64,000 nucleotides of DNA from Marmoricola sp. OAE513. GTDB taxonomy: Bacteria; Actinomycetota; Actinomycetes; Propionibacteriales; Nocardioidaceae. This document shows, one piece after another, positions 47,897 through 57,461 of this stretch. The number at the start of each line of letters is the position of its first letter. The stretch's first letter is position 1. Below the pieces are notes generated by a model. That model made no database searches, was not told the origin of the DNA, and was given only the letters and a program-made list of their open reading frames with translations. Both the position numbers and the translations under genes were made by a program. The DNA lies in the NCBI RefSeq assembly GCF_040546585.1, contig NZ_JBEPOC010000001.1:186001-250000 (forward strand), read 5' to 3'.

Positions 47897-48859
47897 TCAG
47901 GCGGTCTGCTCGTCGTCGGAGCACTGGAAGGACACCCGGTAGCCCTGCGGGCTGATTCCGCGCGCACGGGTGAAGTGCTGGCGCATGGTCGCCGAGTTGC
48001 CGAACCCGACCTCACCGGCGATCCACTCGATCGAGGCGTCGCTGGCCTCGAGCAGGTGCTCGGCAGCCTGGACCCGCTGGTTGGTCACCCACGCGTGCGG
48101 AGTTGCCCCGGTCTCGGCCCGGAATCGGCGGGCGAAGGTCCTCGGCGACATCAGTGCGCGCTGGGCAAGCGCCTCGACGCTGTGGTCCTCCCCCAGATTC
48201 TCGGCAATCCAGGAGAGCAGCGGCCCGAGCGTCTCGGCCGCGCAGTCCGGGACCGGGCGGGCGATGAACTGCGCCTGCCCGCCTTCGCGCGGCGGCGGCA
48301 CGACCATGCGCCGCGCCACGATCGAGGCGATCTTGCTGCCGTACTCCTTGCGCCACAGGTGCAGGCAGGCGTCCAGACCGGCCGCGGAGCCGGCGGAGGT
48401 GATGATCGGGTCCGCATCGACGTAGAGGACCTCGGGGATCACGTTGGCGAGCGGGAACTCGGCCTGCATCCGCTCGGCGTGCATCCAGTGGGTGGTGCAG
48501 TCGCGACCGTCGAGCAGGCCAGCCTCTCCCAGGACGAACGAGCCCGAGCAGACCGAGAGGACGCGGCCGCCGCGGCCCACGGTGTCGCGCAGCACCTGCA
48601 GGACGTCCTCGCCCATGGCGCCGACGCCCTTGACCGCCGGCACGCAGACCAGGTCCGCCTCGGCGGCGCGACTCAGGTCGTGCTCGACGTGCAGGTCGAA
48701 GCCCATGCTGGTCGAGACGCGTGGCTTCGGCGCGCAGAGAGCGAAATCGATGGCCGGGACGCCGTCCTCGGTGCGGTCGATCCCCCAGGCCTCGCAGACG
48801 ACTCCGAGCTCGAAGGGGGCGATCCCGTCGAAAGCGATCGCAGCGACGTTCTTCAGCAT
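47897..48859 (-). CDS. GlxA-family transcriptional regulator (DJ-1/PfpI domain plus AraC DNA-binding domain)
   Basis: A 320-residue regulator. The N-terminal domain has the class I glutamine amidotransferase-like fold with the Cys nucleophile-type loop (VLSVCSGSFVLGEAGLLDG) and TTHWMHAERMQ. The C-terminal AraC domain has RALMSPRTFARRFRAETG and a second helix-turn-helix ending ATMRQHFTRARGISPQGYR. It probably senses a small molecule. Candidate operators lie in the divergent spacer toward the small gene at 48954. ATG 48859 is chosen; GTG 48868 is also in frame. Confidence 0.87.
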   Translation of the reverse strand: MLKNVAAIAFDGIAPFELGVVCEAWGIDRTEDGVPAIDFALCAPKPRVSTSMGFDLHVEHDLSRAAEADLVCVPAVKGVGAMGEDVLQVLRDTVGRGGRVLSVCSGSFVLGEAGLLDGRDCTTHWMHAERMQAEFPLANVIPEVLYVDADPIITSAGSAAGLDACLHLWRKEYGSKIASIVARRMVVPPPREGGQAQFIARPVPDCAAETLGPLLSWIAENLGEDHSVEALAQRALMSPRTFARRFRAETGATPHAWVTNQRVQAAEHLLEASDASIEWIAGEVGFGNSATMRQHFTRARGISPQGYRVSFQCSDDEQTA

Positions 48860-48880
48860 GCTCACCACTGTCGCACGAAC

Positions 48881-48929
48881 TTGGCAGAATATCGAGGCAA
48901 CCTGTCATATCTGCCACTGTTGGCAGGAT
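48881..48929. promoter_or_regulatory. three TGGCAG-type motifs between the GlxA-like regulator and its divergent neighbour
   Basis: TTGGCAGAAT (48881-48890), ATATCTGCCA (48907-48916, inverse) and TTGGCAGGAT (48920-48929) share a core. The middle and last copies form the perfect dyad CTGCCA-CTGT-TGGCAG at 48911-48926. The location suits autoregulation by the GlxA-like protein. Confidence 0.55.
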
Positions 48930-48953
48930 TCGTTGTGGCGCAGGATTACTGCC

Positions 48954-49175
48954 ATGAACGAGATCCTGAGCAACGCCATCGCCCTGTCCGCCCTGGTGGC
49001 CGGCTTCGCCGGCCTGGTCGCCTGGGTCCGCAACGACACCTTCACCGGTCGTTCGTACAAGAAGCCGACCGACGACGGCGACGTCGACACGGTCGTCCCC
49101 GACCGCCGGACCACCACGGTCCGCAAGCCTGCTCCGGCCCGCACAGCGCGCGCCGGTGCCCTGACCGCCGCCTGA
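48954..49175 (+). CDS. small protein with one N-terminal membrane segment
   Basis: A 73-residue protein. An N-terminal hydrophobic segment (LSNAIALSALVAGFAGLVAW) is followed by a hydrophilic, basic tail (DRRTTTVRKPAPARTARAG). I recognise no family. It is divergent from the GlxA-like regulator, sharing the spacer with three related motifs, so regulation by that protein is likely. It is convergent with the first SGNH gene, with three bases between the stops. ATG 48954 is the first start after the motifs. Confidence 0.6.
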   Translation: MNEILSNAIALSALVAGFAGLVAWVRNDTFTGRSYKKPTDDGDVDTVVPDRRTTTVRKPAPARTARAGALTAA

Positions 49176-49178
49176 GCC

Positions 49179-51029
49179 CTACCGGACCTTGATCCGGGAG
49201 CCTGCGGAGACGTGGCCCTGGACGAGCTGGTGGAAGGGCTGGATCCGGAACTCGTAGGTCCGGCCCTTCACCAGCTTGCGAGTCTTGTAGGTCCGCGCCG
49301 ACGTCGAGGTCAGCACGTGCCACGGGCCTGAGCCGACGCGGTACTGGACGTCGTACTGGGTGGCCCCACCGGGGTTCTTCCAGGTGACCTTGATCCGGTG
49401 CTTCGCCAGCCGGGTCAGCTTCGGTCGCGCCGGCGCAGCGACGACGACACCGCCGGCCTTGGCGGTCCGGGTGACGCTGTAGTCCCCCGCCATCGGCGTC
49501 TCGGCCCGGACGAGGAACTCGTAGGCCTGACCGGCCATCAGGTTCTTGATCTGGGCCGAGGTCCCCTTGAGCGAGATGAACGCGTAGTTCTTCGTCCCCG
49601 CCGTGCGCCACGCGAGCCGGTAGCCGGTGGCGCCGGGCAGGGCGTTCCACCTCAGGTTCACCAGGTGGTAGCCCGCCGTGGTGGAGAGGTTCTGGACCTT
49701 GCCGAGCTTGGTGGGCGCCGTCGTCGGCGTAGGCGTGGGAGTCGGGGTGAGCGTGGGAGTAGGAGTCACCGTCGCCGTCGGGGTCGCCGTCGCCGTCGGG
49801 GTCGCCGTCGGCATCACCGTCGGGGTCGTCGTCGCGCCCCCGACGGTGATGCTCACGATGTTCGAGAAGACGTCGGCCAGCTGGTAGTACTCCGTGGCCC
49901 TCGCGTAGATCTCGTAGGTATGGCCCGCTGCTACCGCCGCGCCGCTTCTGCACTGCGTCATGCCTGTCGAGGTGACGCGACCTCCGGCAGTCCACGTCAG
50001 GGTCGCTGCTTGGGTCCAGACCTGGCTGAAGGAGGGCTCTCGGCAGTAGAAGACCATGCCCATCGCCCCCGGCGGGTTGTTCCAGGTCAGCGTGAGCTTC
50101 CCGTTCACCCCGGTGACCCCCAGCGTCGGGGCGACCTGCGGGCCCAGCAGCGGGAGCGTCTGCGCCAGGTCCGGAGCGTCGCCGATCCCGATGCCGTGGA
50201 ACGCCTCCTCCATCCCTTGCGCGATGTGCACCTCGCCGTGCGAGTTCGGGTGCGAGCCGTCGTAGGTGTCGCTGAAGCCGAGCCAGTACTTGTTCACGTC
50301 GGCGAGAACGACTCTGAGTCCGTCCGCCGCCCACTGCGCGACGGCAGTCTTGAGCGCGGTGTTGAAGACCGGCGCGTTCTTGACCAGCGCCTTGTTCCAC
50401 TGCTGCGCCGTGTTCGGGATCGCTGCCCAGTTCACCGTGGCCAGGACGACGGTGGCGTTCGGGTTGACCGCGAGGACCTGCTCGACGAACAGCTTCGCGT
50501 TCGCGACGACCGTCGCCGGGGTGTCGCCCGCGCCGTCGGGTGCGTTCTTGTTGATCAGATCGTTGTAGCCGTAGTACTCGACCACGACGTCCGGGCGGTA
50601 CGCCGTGACCGCCGCCGAGACGTTCGAGCTGCTTCCGCCTGCCACCTGGGTAGACAACTTGGCTCCACCCCGGGCGTAGTGGTCCCAGTCGAACCCGCAC
50701 ACGGCGTACTCGTGGTTGTCCGCGGCCTGGGTGTACCGGTCGAGCAGGTCGTTGAAACCACCGACGAAGTCGAAGCCGACCCCGGAGTCGCGCAGGTGCT
50801 TGTCGAAGAAGTAGCGCCACGTGTAGTCGCCGGAGAACCCGTTCGTCATGGAGTCACCGGTGAGCATGATCCGCTTCGGGTTCGTCGCCGGGTCAGGCGT
50901 CGCGGCCGGCGCGCACGTCTGCGGAGCAGGGTCCGCGGACGCGCCGCCGGCGGAACTGATTCCGGCCGTCAGCACAGCCCCGAGCAGCACGCTGAGAACG
51001 CATGCAGACGCGGAGCGGAGGGATGCCAC
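49179..51029 (-). CDS. secreted SGNH hydrolase with FN3 domains (paralogue 1)
   Basis: A 616-residue exported protein. After a signal peptide come the SGNH blocks: GDSMTNG (Ser nucleophile), YARGGAKL (Gly), YYGYNDLI (Asn) and GSHPNSHG (Asp-His region). Residues about 290-390 are beta-rich, about 393-435 form a Pro/Thr-rich linker, and two FN3 domains follow (about 437-525 and 530-616). The likely role is deacetylation or ester cleavage on an extracellular glycan, with FN3 domains as spacers. TAGGCT six bases before the GTG start suggests a leaderless message. It is the last of five tandem paralogues. Confidence 0.83.
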   Translation of the reverse strand: MASLRSASACVLSVLLGAVLTAGISSAGGASADPAPQTCAPAATPDPATNPKRIMLTGDSMTNGFSGDYTWRYFFDKHLRDSGVGFDFVGGFNDLLDRYTQAADNHEYAVCGFDWDHYARGGAKLSTQVAGGSSSNVSAAVTAYRPDVVVEYYGYNDLINKNAPDGAGDTPATVVANAKLFVEQVLAVNPNATVVLATVNWAAIPNTAQQWNKALVKNAPVFNTALKTAVAQWAADGLRVVLADVNKYWLGFSDTYDGSHPNSHGEVHIAQGMEEAFHGIGIGDAPDLAQTLPLLGPQVAPTLGVTGVNGKLTLTWNNPPGAMGMVFYCREPSFSQVWTQAATLTWTAGGRVTSTGMTQCRSGAAVAAGHTYEIYARATEYYQLADVFSNIVSITVGGATTTPTVMPTATPTATATPTATVTPTPTLTPTPTPTPTTAPTKLGKVQNLSTTAGYHLVNLRWNALPGATGYRLAWRTAGTKNYAFISLKGTSAQIKNLMAGQAYEFLVRAETPMAGDYSVTRTAKAGGVVVAAPARPKLTRLAKHRIKVTWKNPGGATQYDVQYRVGSGPWHVLTSTSARTYKTRKLVKGRTYEFRIQPFHQLVQGHVSAGSRIKVR

Positions 51030-51126
51030 GGCGGCAGCCTAGGCACCCGACATGTCCGATTCGAAATCCTCGCGGACAACCGGTCCCGGTTGGTCCTGAT
51101 AAGTCGGATTCCGCAGGTAGACCGGT

Positions 51127-53094
51127 CTACTTGGCCTTGCGCTTGACCGTCGCCGACCACGGACCGGCGGCAGCACCGTCGAACGCCCGCACCCGGAACT
51201 CGTAGGCCTTGCCCTTGACCAGCTTGCCGGTCTTGTAGGACCGGGCCGTCGAGGAGAAGTAGGTCTTCCACGACCCACCGACGGGACGCCGCTGCACCTG
51301 GTACTTGCTCGCGTGCGCGACCGCCGCCCAGGCGACCTTGATCTTGTGGGTCGTGGTGGCGGTCGTCCTCGGGGACGGCTTCGCCAGCGCGTAGGGCAGC
51401 GGGGCGCGGTTCAGCTTCACGAACAGCGGGCCACCCTCTCCGTCGCTGCCGAACGCTTGGACCCGGAACCCGTAGGTGCGCCCGGCTGCCAGACCGCTGA
51501 TGTTGTACGCGTGCACGTTCGCCGCGACCATCTTCCCGTACGTGTTCGGGTCACCGGCGGCCTGCCAGGTGAAGTAGTAGCTCACCGCTCCCGGAGCGGT
51601 CCCCCACCTGAGGGCCATCCCGTGCACCGTCGGCGTCGCGCTGAACGAGGACACGGCGCCCGCCTTGCCGGGGTTGGCCGTTGTCGTGGTGGTCGGCGTC
51701 GGAGTCGGCGTGACCGTCACCGTCGGAGTCGGTGTCGTGGTCACCGTCGGCGTCGTGGTGGGGGTCGTCGTCGGCGGCGTGGTGGGGGTGGCCGTCGGCG
51801 TCGTCGGCGTACCCGTGGGCGGCAGGGTCGCCCCCGACGGGACCGTGACTACGTTCGAGGTGATGCTCGTCGAGTACTGGACGTACGGCGGCGCGATGAA
51901 CGCCGGGTTGTTCGTCCCGATCGACGTCCAGATCGTCGTGCCCTTCGCCGAGATGATCCGGTACTGGTAGACGTGCCCAGGCGTGTACGTGGTGTCCGCG
52001 AACGTGCTGACGTACGGCGGTCCGGACGCGCCGGCCTTGACGTCGATCACCGGCGTGAACGTCGTCCAGCCCGTGCCCGCGGTGTAGTCGTTGCGCTGGA
52101 CCGCCGAGACCGTCGAGCCCGGCGGCAACGTCCACGACAGGTTCGCAGTCCCCCCGTTGATCGTCGGCTGGGCGAGCACGGCCGGCGCGTGCGGTCCGAC
52201 GTACGCCGCGTAGTTCGGCAGCGGTCGCGCGGCTGCCGTACCGACCCCGACCTTCTCGAGAGCGTCGGCGACGTCCGCAGCGATGGTGACCTCACCCTGC
52301 GGGTTCGGGTGGATCCGGTCGTACGTCAGGGCGGCGGTGGCCCAGCCGGTGGCCGTGGTGGCGACGGCGACCTTGCTGCTCGCGGTCGACCAACCGGGCG
52401 CCTGCGCCTTGAGCTTGGTGTTGTACTCGCCGACCTTCGCGACCGAACCGTCCTCCGGTGCGGTGACGAGGACGACCTTGATCGCAGCGTTCGCCTTCTG
52501 CGCCTCGACGACCATGGTCTGCGTGCGGGCAAGCACCTGGTCGGCCGTCGCGGTGTCGGCGCCCGTCTTGCTCAGGTCCTGGGCGCCGACGAAGGCGACC
52601 AGCACGTTGGCACCGTTGTCCTTAGTCAGGTTGCGGATGACCGTGGCCTGGACCAGCGGGTTCCCGGTGAGCGTCTGGGCGGCGGTGTAGTTCGTGATCG
52701 AGGCGCCCGGGATCGCAGCGTTCTGCTTGTCGAAGTCGCAGTTGTAGTCGTCGCTGGTGCGCGCGTACGGGCTGACCGGCTGCACGAGGTTCGAGTACGG
52801 GCCCACGAAGTCGTACGCCGCCGGCGCCGGGCTAGCGACCCCGTTCGGGTTCACCAGGTGCTTCCAGAGGAAGTACCGCCAGGTGTAGTCACCGGCGGAC
52901 GCACTGGTGATCGAGTCACCCGCGATCATGATCTTTGTCGCGCCGCTCGCCACGCTCGCGGGCTTGGCCACGCACAGCGGGTCGCCGGGGATCGCCGCGG
53001 TCGCAGTGCTGCGCATCGTGACCAGCACCGCCGCTACCAGTGCAGAGAGAACCAACGCCGCGAGGGCCCGCCCGAGTGTCTTCCTGTTTCCCAC
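51127..53094 (-). CDS. secreted SGNH hydrolase with FN3 domains (paralogue 2; block III altered)
   Basis: A 655-residue secreted protein. SGNH blocks are AGDSITSA, AAIPGAS, FVGAQDLS and DRIHPNPQG. In block III the usual Asn is Gln (GAQD), so the oxyanion hole may be weakened. A Thr/Pro linker at about 423-471 is followed by FN3-like domains (about 475-565 and 570-655), the last ending GPWSATVKRKAK. The DNA encoding the linker is low complexity (51680-51825). TAGGCT lies exactly six bases before the GTG start. Only 35 bases separate it from paralogue 3. Confidence 0.8.
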   Translation of the reverse strand: MGNRKTLGRALAALVLSALVAAVLVTMRSTATAAIPGDPLCVAKPASVASGATKIMIAGDSITSASAGDYTWRYFLWKHLVNPNGVASPAPAAYDFVGPYSNLVQPVSPYARTSDDYNCDFDKQNAAIPGASITNYTAAQTLTGNPLVQATVIRNLTKDNGANVLVAFVGAQDLSKTGADTATADQVLARTQTMVVEAQKANAAIKVVLVTAPEDGSVAKVGEYNTKLKAQAPGWSTASSKVAVATTATGWATAALTYDRIHPNPQGEVTIAADVADALEKVGVGTAAARPLPNYAAYVGPHAPAVLAQPTINGGTANLSWTLPPGSTVSAVQRNDYTAGTGWTTFTPVIDVKAGASGPPYVSTFADTTYTPGHVYQYRIISAKGTTIWTSIGTNNPAFIAPPYVQYSTSITSNVVTVPSGATLPPTGTPTTPTATPTTPPTTTPTTTPTVTTTPTPTVTVTPTPTPTTTTTANPGKAGAVSSFSATPTVHGMALRWGTAPGAVSYYFTWQAAGDPNTYGKMVAANVHAYNISGLAAGRTYGFRVQAFGSDGEGGPLFVKLNRAPLPYALAKPSPRTTATTTHKIKVAWAAVAHASKYQVQRRPVGGSWKTYFSSTARSYKTGKLVKGKAYEFRVRAFDGAAAGPWSATVKRKAK

Positions 53095-53129
53095 CGCGTC
53101 AGCCTAAGCGGGACTTTCGTCCCGTGTGG

Positions 53130-55430
53130 CTATTTGGTCCTGATCCTCGAGGACGGCGAGACCTTGCCTGCCACGGAGTGGTCGTAGGGCACGTACCGGA
53201 ACTCGTACTTCTTCTTCGTGGTGAGCTTGCCGGTCGTGTAGGCCGTGCCCGTGAGGTAGCCCGTGCTCTTCCACGCGCCGGTCCCCTTGCGGTACTGCAG
53301 GACGTACCGGTTGGCACCGGGGACCTTGCCCCAGGTGACCTTGACCTTCGAGCCCGCGAGCGCCTTCAGGGTCGGCTTGAGCGCCTGGCCGATGACGTTC
53401 GCCTTCGGGACCGCGAACTTGCCCGCGCTGTGGCTGCTGAGCGAGCTGCCGGCCTGGGCCTGGAGCACGAACTCGTACTTCGTGGCCGGAAGTAGGCCGC
53501 TGACCGTCCGCGTCGTGCCGGCTGCGTAGCTGGAGAAGCTCCAACCTCCCGAGCCGATCCGCCACGCGACGCGGTACGCCGTCGCACCGGGCACCGCCGA
53601 CCAGGACAGCGTCGCCGCGTGCACGCCGGGCGTCGCGCTGCTCAGCACGGGCGTCTCGAGCTTCGGCGCCGCGCTCTTCTCGGCGCTCCAGTCCCCGGTC
53701 GTCCCGTTCGCGACGGCTTGCACCTGGAATCCGTAGCTCTGCCCCGGGGCCAGCCCGGAGATCGTCCGACTGGTCCCGTTGACGGTATCCGTTGTGTAGC
53801 TGCCGGACCCGGCAACCCGCCACCGGACGTTGTAGGTGCTGTCGGCGCCGGGGACCGCGGGCCAGGAGACAGTGACTCCCCCGACGACGGGCGCGGGCGT
53901 GTTCAGCACCGGGGCAGCCGGCTTCGGGGTGGCGAGCTGCTCGTCGCTCCAGGCGCTCGCGGCGCCGTCCCGCAGTGCTCGGACCTGGAACCCGTAGCTC
54001 TGCCCCGGGTCCAGTCCGGCAATGGTCTTCGACGTAGCGCTGACCGCGACGGTGGTGGAGGTGCCCGCCCCGGCGAGCCGCGAACGAACCTCGTAGGTCG
54101 CCCCCGAGACCGCCGACCACGACAGCGCGACCGCGTTGGCGCCGGCCGTCGGCGCGTTGAGCACCGGCACGCTCAGCGGGGCCGGCGGGGTGCCGGGCAT
54201 GGTGAAGGAGTACGCCGCCTCGCTCAGGCTCGCCGAGGCCGGATCCTCTCCCGGCTTCACCGCCCACAGGTCAGTGGCGACCGCCGTTCCCTTTTCCGAG
54301 TGCAGATCGATGTCGTAGGAGTGCCCGGCCTGAAGCGTGGTGATCTTGTACGACGTGCAGGGCGACGACTGCTGGCAGCCACCGATGCCGTAGAAGTCCG
54401 CCGGAACCCAGCTCAGGTCCTTGACCACGAACCAGCTCCCGACGACACCGTTGGACGTGTCGCGCGCCATCACCTGGACCCCGCTCCCGCCCACCGGCAG
54501 GGTCCAGGAGAGGTCGACCGCGGAACCGTTGAGCGATGCCGCGAAGTTCGTGACCGGTTTGCGGAGACCGACCTTGTACGCGGGGTCGAGATCGACTCCC
54601 GCGTCAGGGGTCACTCCGAGTGCGTGGAGTGCGTCCGTCAGACCCTTGGCGATCAGCTGTTCGCCGATGACGTTCGGGTGGATCTGGTCCCAGGTGTAGG
54701 CGGTCGTGCCCCAGTTCGACATGACGTTCGCGAGCGCGATCGGACTCTGCGGGGTCGACCACTGGGGAACCGCGGCAGCGAGCATGGTGTTGTACTGCGC
54801 GTACTTGTCGTTGGCGCCCGTGGCGGTCGGGACGGTTGCGAGCACGATCTTGACGTCCGGGTTGCCCAGTCGTGCGTTCGCGACGTACTGCTGAGCCTGC
54901 GCGAGGGTTTGCTGGGGCGTCGCGCCCTTGTAGAGGTCGTTCGCCCCGACGACGGCGATCGCTACCTGGACCCCCCGGGTCTCGACCTCGTAGCGGATCC
55001 AGGGCTTGTTCCCGGTGTTGCTGCTGGAAACGTTGAAGTCAGCCAGCTTGCCGCCCGGGTACGCGGTGTAGTCGAGATCGAACGCGGTGTCGACGTACTC
55101 GCAGAACGGCCAGGTCGACTTGTTCGGGTCGATCAGCCAGTTGTTGTTGCCGACGAGGTCGACGTCCACCCCGGCAGCGACGAGCTGCTTGTAGAGGAAG
55201 TACCGGTACGTCCAGTCCCCTCGGGACCCGTGCGTGACCGAGTCGCCGCTGAGGAGGATCTTCGTCGCGCCGGCTCCCGGGGTCACCGACGAGGCGCACG
55301 GCTTCTCCTCCGCCGCGCGGGCACTGGTGGAGCTGAGCGCGAGCAGGGCGGCGGTCAGGACCGACACAAGACCGACCCCGATGACGGTGCGAGCGCGAGG
55401 CCGCGCTGGCGTGTTTCCCCCGGTGAGCAT
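53130..55430 (-). CDS. secreted SGNH hydrolase with five FN3-like domains (paralogue 3)
   Basis: The largest of the set, 766 residues. A signal peptide is followed by all SGNH blocks in standard form: SGDSVTHG, AYPGGKLA, VVGANDLY and DQIHPNVIG. Five FN3-like beta domains follow (about 300-405, 420-505, 507-595, 597-680, 690-766), several sharing GLDPGQSYGFQVRA-type strands. It has no PT linker, unlike paralogues 1 and 2. Conserved cysteines near the N-terminus (KPCASS) and before block II (FCEYVD) probably pair. TAACCT lies six bases before ATG 55430. Confidence 0.83.
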   Translation of the reverse strand: MLTGGNTPARPRARTVIGVGLVSVLTAALLALSSTSARAAEEKPCASSVTPGAGATKILLSGDSVTHGSRGDWTYRYFLYKQLVAAGVDVDLVGNNNWLIDPNKSTWPFCEYVDTAFDLDYTAYPGGKLADFNVSSSNTGNKPWIRYEVETRGVQVAIAVVGANDLYKGATPQQTLAQAQQYVANARLGNPDVKIVLATVPTATGANDKYAQYNTMLAAAVPQWSTPQSPIALANVMSNWGTTAYTWDQIHPNVIGEQLIAKGLTDALHALGVTPDAGVDLDPAYKVGLRKPVTNFAASLNGSAVDLSWTLPVGGSGVQVMARDTSNGVVGSWFVVKDLSWVPADFYGIGGCQQSSPCTSYKITTLQAGHSYDIDLHSEKGTAVATDLWAVKPGEDPASASLSEAAYSFTMPGTPPAPLSVPVLNAPTAGANAVALSWSAVSGATYEVRSRLAGAGTSTTVAVSATSKTIAGLDPGQSYGFQVRALRDGAASAWSDEQLATPKPAAPVLNTPAPVVGGVTVSWPAVPGADSTYNVRWRVAGSGSYTTDTVNGTSRTISGLAPGQSYGFQVQAVANGTTGDWSAEKSAAPKLETPVLSSATPGVHAATLSWSAVPGATAYRVAWRIGSGGWSFSSYAAGTTRTVSGLLPATKYEFVLQAQAGSSLSSHSAGKFAVPKANVIGQALKPTLKALAGSKVKVTWGKVPGANRYVLQYRKGTGAWKSTGYLTGTAYTTGKLTTKKKYEFRYVPYDHSVAGKVSPSSRIRTK

Positions 55431-55549
55431 CGGATCAGGTTAGGTCGGCAGCGGCACCGATGAAGAACCATCGCCCCGGCAGCGCGGTCCTGGTCCAGAC
55501 ACCCCAACCGGTGCCGTAACGAAGGGCGAATCCGGTCGTTCCGGACCTA

Positions 55550-57361
55550 TCAGGACACCTTGCGCTTGGCAGTCGGCGAGTAAGCACCGCCGACGTCGCC
55601 GTCGAACGGGCGGATCCGGAATTCATACGTCTTGCCCTTGGTGAGCTTCTTACTCACCAGCGTGCGCGCGGTGGTCGTGGCGACGACCTTCCACGCCCCG
55701 CCCTTCACCCGTCGCTGGACCTGGTACTTCAGCGCTCCAGCAGATGCCGCCCAGGTCGCCCGGATCTTCTTGCCGGAGACCTTGGTCAGGACAGGCTTCT
55801 TGCCGACAGCCAGGGCGTTGGCCCGGGGCTTCGCCACAACCTCGGTCGACCAGGTCGCGGTGCCCTGGGCCTTCACCCGGAAGGCGTACGCACGGCCTGC
55901 TACCAAGCTGCTGATGACGCGCGACGACCCCGCCGATGTCGTCGACTTCCAGACGTTGGTACCGCCCTGCCGCCACTGGACGTCGTACCCCGGGACTCCA
56001 CCCAGGTTCGTCCACGAGACCGTGACCGCGTGCAGGCCAGCGACGGCGGCCGGTGCGTCGATGCGACCCACCGGTCCGGTCGGCGTCGCCGCGACCGCAG
56101 CCGATCTCAGGTCGGGCGACAGCGCCAGGCCCTTGGCCGAGGCGAGCATGAACTCGTACTCGGTCCCGCCGGAGAGGCCACTGACCGTGTACGTCGTGCA
56201 AGGTGTCTGCGGCAGCGTGTACACCGTGCCGCAGGCCTGCGTACCCACCGACGGGTAGTAGTAGCGCAGCGAGCCGAGCACCAGGTCCGCCTTACGCACC
56301 CACGGTCCGTTCCCGCTCTTGTTCCGGGCGTAGACGACAGTGCGGTCCGACCCGAAGGGCAAGGTCCAGGTGAGCTTGACCTTGTTGTCCCCGTCGAGAG
56401 CGGGTGGGTCCAGGACCGCGGTCATCCGCGGTCCGATCTTGGGGGTCGGCAGCGGGTTCGGGCGCGCGAACAGGGCGGGGTTGATCGCGTGCAGCTTGTC
56501 GTCGATGGCTGCGGCGATGGCGACCTCGCCCACGGCGTCGGGGTGCACGCCGTCCCACGTGTGGTTCGACCAGCCGGGCAGGGTGGCGAGAACCACGCGT
56601 GCGTTGGCCGTGTTGAGGTCGCTCACGACCCCGGGCAGCAGCGCGTTGTACCTCCCCGCGCGGCTGGTGGCGCTGGTCGTCGGGACCGTCGTGATCACCA
56701 CGTCCACGTCCGGGTTGCCGAGACGCGCCTGCGCGATGACGCCCTTCAATTTCCCGGCCACGAAGGCCGCGATCTGCTGGTCGTTGAGCCCAGCGAGCTC
56801 GGGCTCCTCGGATGTCCGAGCCAGGTCGTTCCCGCCGGCGAAGAGGACGATGATGTCGGGCGTGTGCGCGGTCACGGCGCCGCGGATCCAGCTGGTCGCT
56901 CCCGGGTAGTACGGGTAGACCGGGTTGTTCTGGTAGTTGGCCGCCGAGCCGAATCCGAACTTGCCGTTGGGGAGGTTGTCCGGGTCCGTCCACAGCTTCA
57001 CGCCCGGTCGCGCCTCGTGGTCCTGGTCGAAGTCGCAGTCGATGTACTGACGGCTTCCCTGCTCACGGGTGTTCGCGTTGATCGTGTCCTGGAATCGCCC
57101 GACGAAGTCGACGTTCGCGCCGCGCCCGTCCTGGTCCTTCCAGAGCCAGTAGGGCCAGGTGTAATCGCCGGCTGAGGCGTTGGTGATCGAGTCCCCGGCG
57201 ATCATGATCTTGATCGGGTTCGGCTCCTCGGGTCCGTCGTTCGAGGAGCACTGGTACCCCGGCCCCGGAGGCGGTGCCGCGCTCGAGCTCCCTACCAGTG
57301 CCAGCGGTGCGGCGGCCAGCGCCCCCGCCATCACGACGTGCATCACCCGAGATCTGATCAC
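55550..57361 (-). CDS. secreted SGNH hydrolase with FN3-like domains (paralogue 4)
   Basis: A 603-residue secreted protein. SGNH blocks are AGDSITNA, ARPGVKLW, FAGGNDLA and DGVHPDAVG, all with the expected catalytic residues. Three beta domains follow (about 310-425, 435-515, 525-603), with the last containing GKTYEFRIRPFDGDVGGAYS. It shares NKSGNGPWVRKADLVLGSLR with paralogue 5, its closest relative in the array. A GTG at 57361 is preceded six bases earlier by TAGGGT; ATG 57343 is an internal alternative that still leaves a signal peptide. Confidence 0.83.
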   Translation of the reverse strand: MIRSRVMHVVMAGALAAAPLALVGSSSAAPPPGPGYQCSSNDGPEEPNPIKIMIAGDSITNASAGDYTWPYWLWKDQDGRGANVDFVGRFQDTINANTREQGSRQYIDCDFDQDHEARPGVKLWTDPDNLPNGKFGFGSAANYQNNPVYPYYPGATSWIRGAVTAHTPDIIVLFAGGNDLARTSEEPELAGLNDQQIAAFVAGKLKGVIAQARLGNPDVDVVITTVPTTSATSRAGRYNALLPGVVSDLNTANARVVLATLPGWSNHTWDGVHPDAVGEVAIAAAIDDKLHAINPALFARPNPLPTPKIGPRMTAVLDPPALDGDNKVKLTWTLPFGSDRTVVYARNKSGNGPWVRKADLVLGSLRYYYPSVGTQACGTVYTLPQTPCTTYTVSGLSGGTEYEFMLASAKGLALSPDLRSAAVAATPTGPVGRIDAPAAVAGLHAVTVSWTNLGGVPGYDVQWRQGGTNVWKSTTSAGSSRVISSLVAGRAYAFRVKAQGTATWSTEVVAKPRANALAVGKKPVLTKVSGKKIRATWAASAGALKYQVQRRVKGGAWKVVATTTARTLVSKKLTKGKTYEFRIRPFDGDVGGAYSPTAKRKVS

Positions 57362-57461
57362 GGCGCAACCCTAGGTGGCCGCGGGTGGGTTCCCACACCG
57401 AAACCCGAACGGTCCAGACCGATCGGTCGGCTCGTGTAACGCCTGCGCGCTACCCCGGGGC

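Noticed and set aside
53619-55463. Long open frame antisense to paralogue 3 of the SGNH array
   Set aside because: Composition is the usual high-G+C shadow of the real gene; no motifs or start signals.
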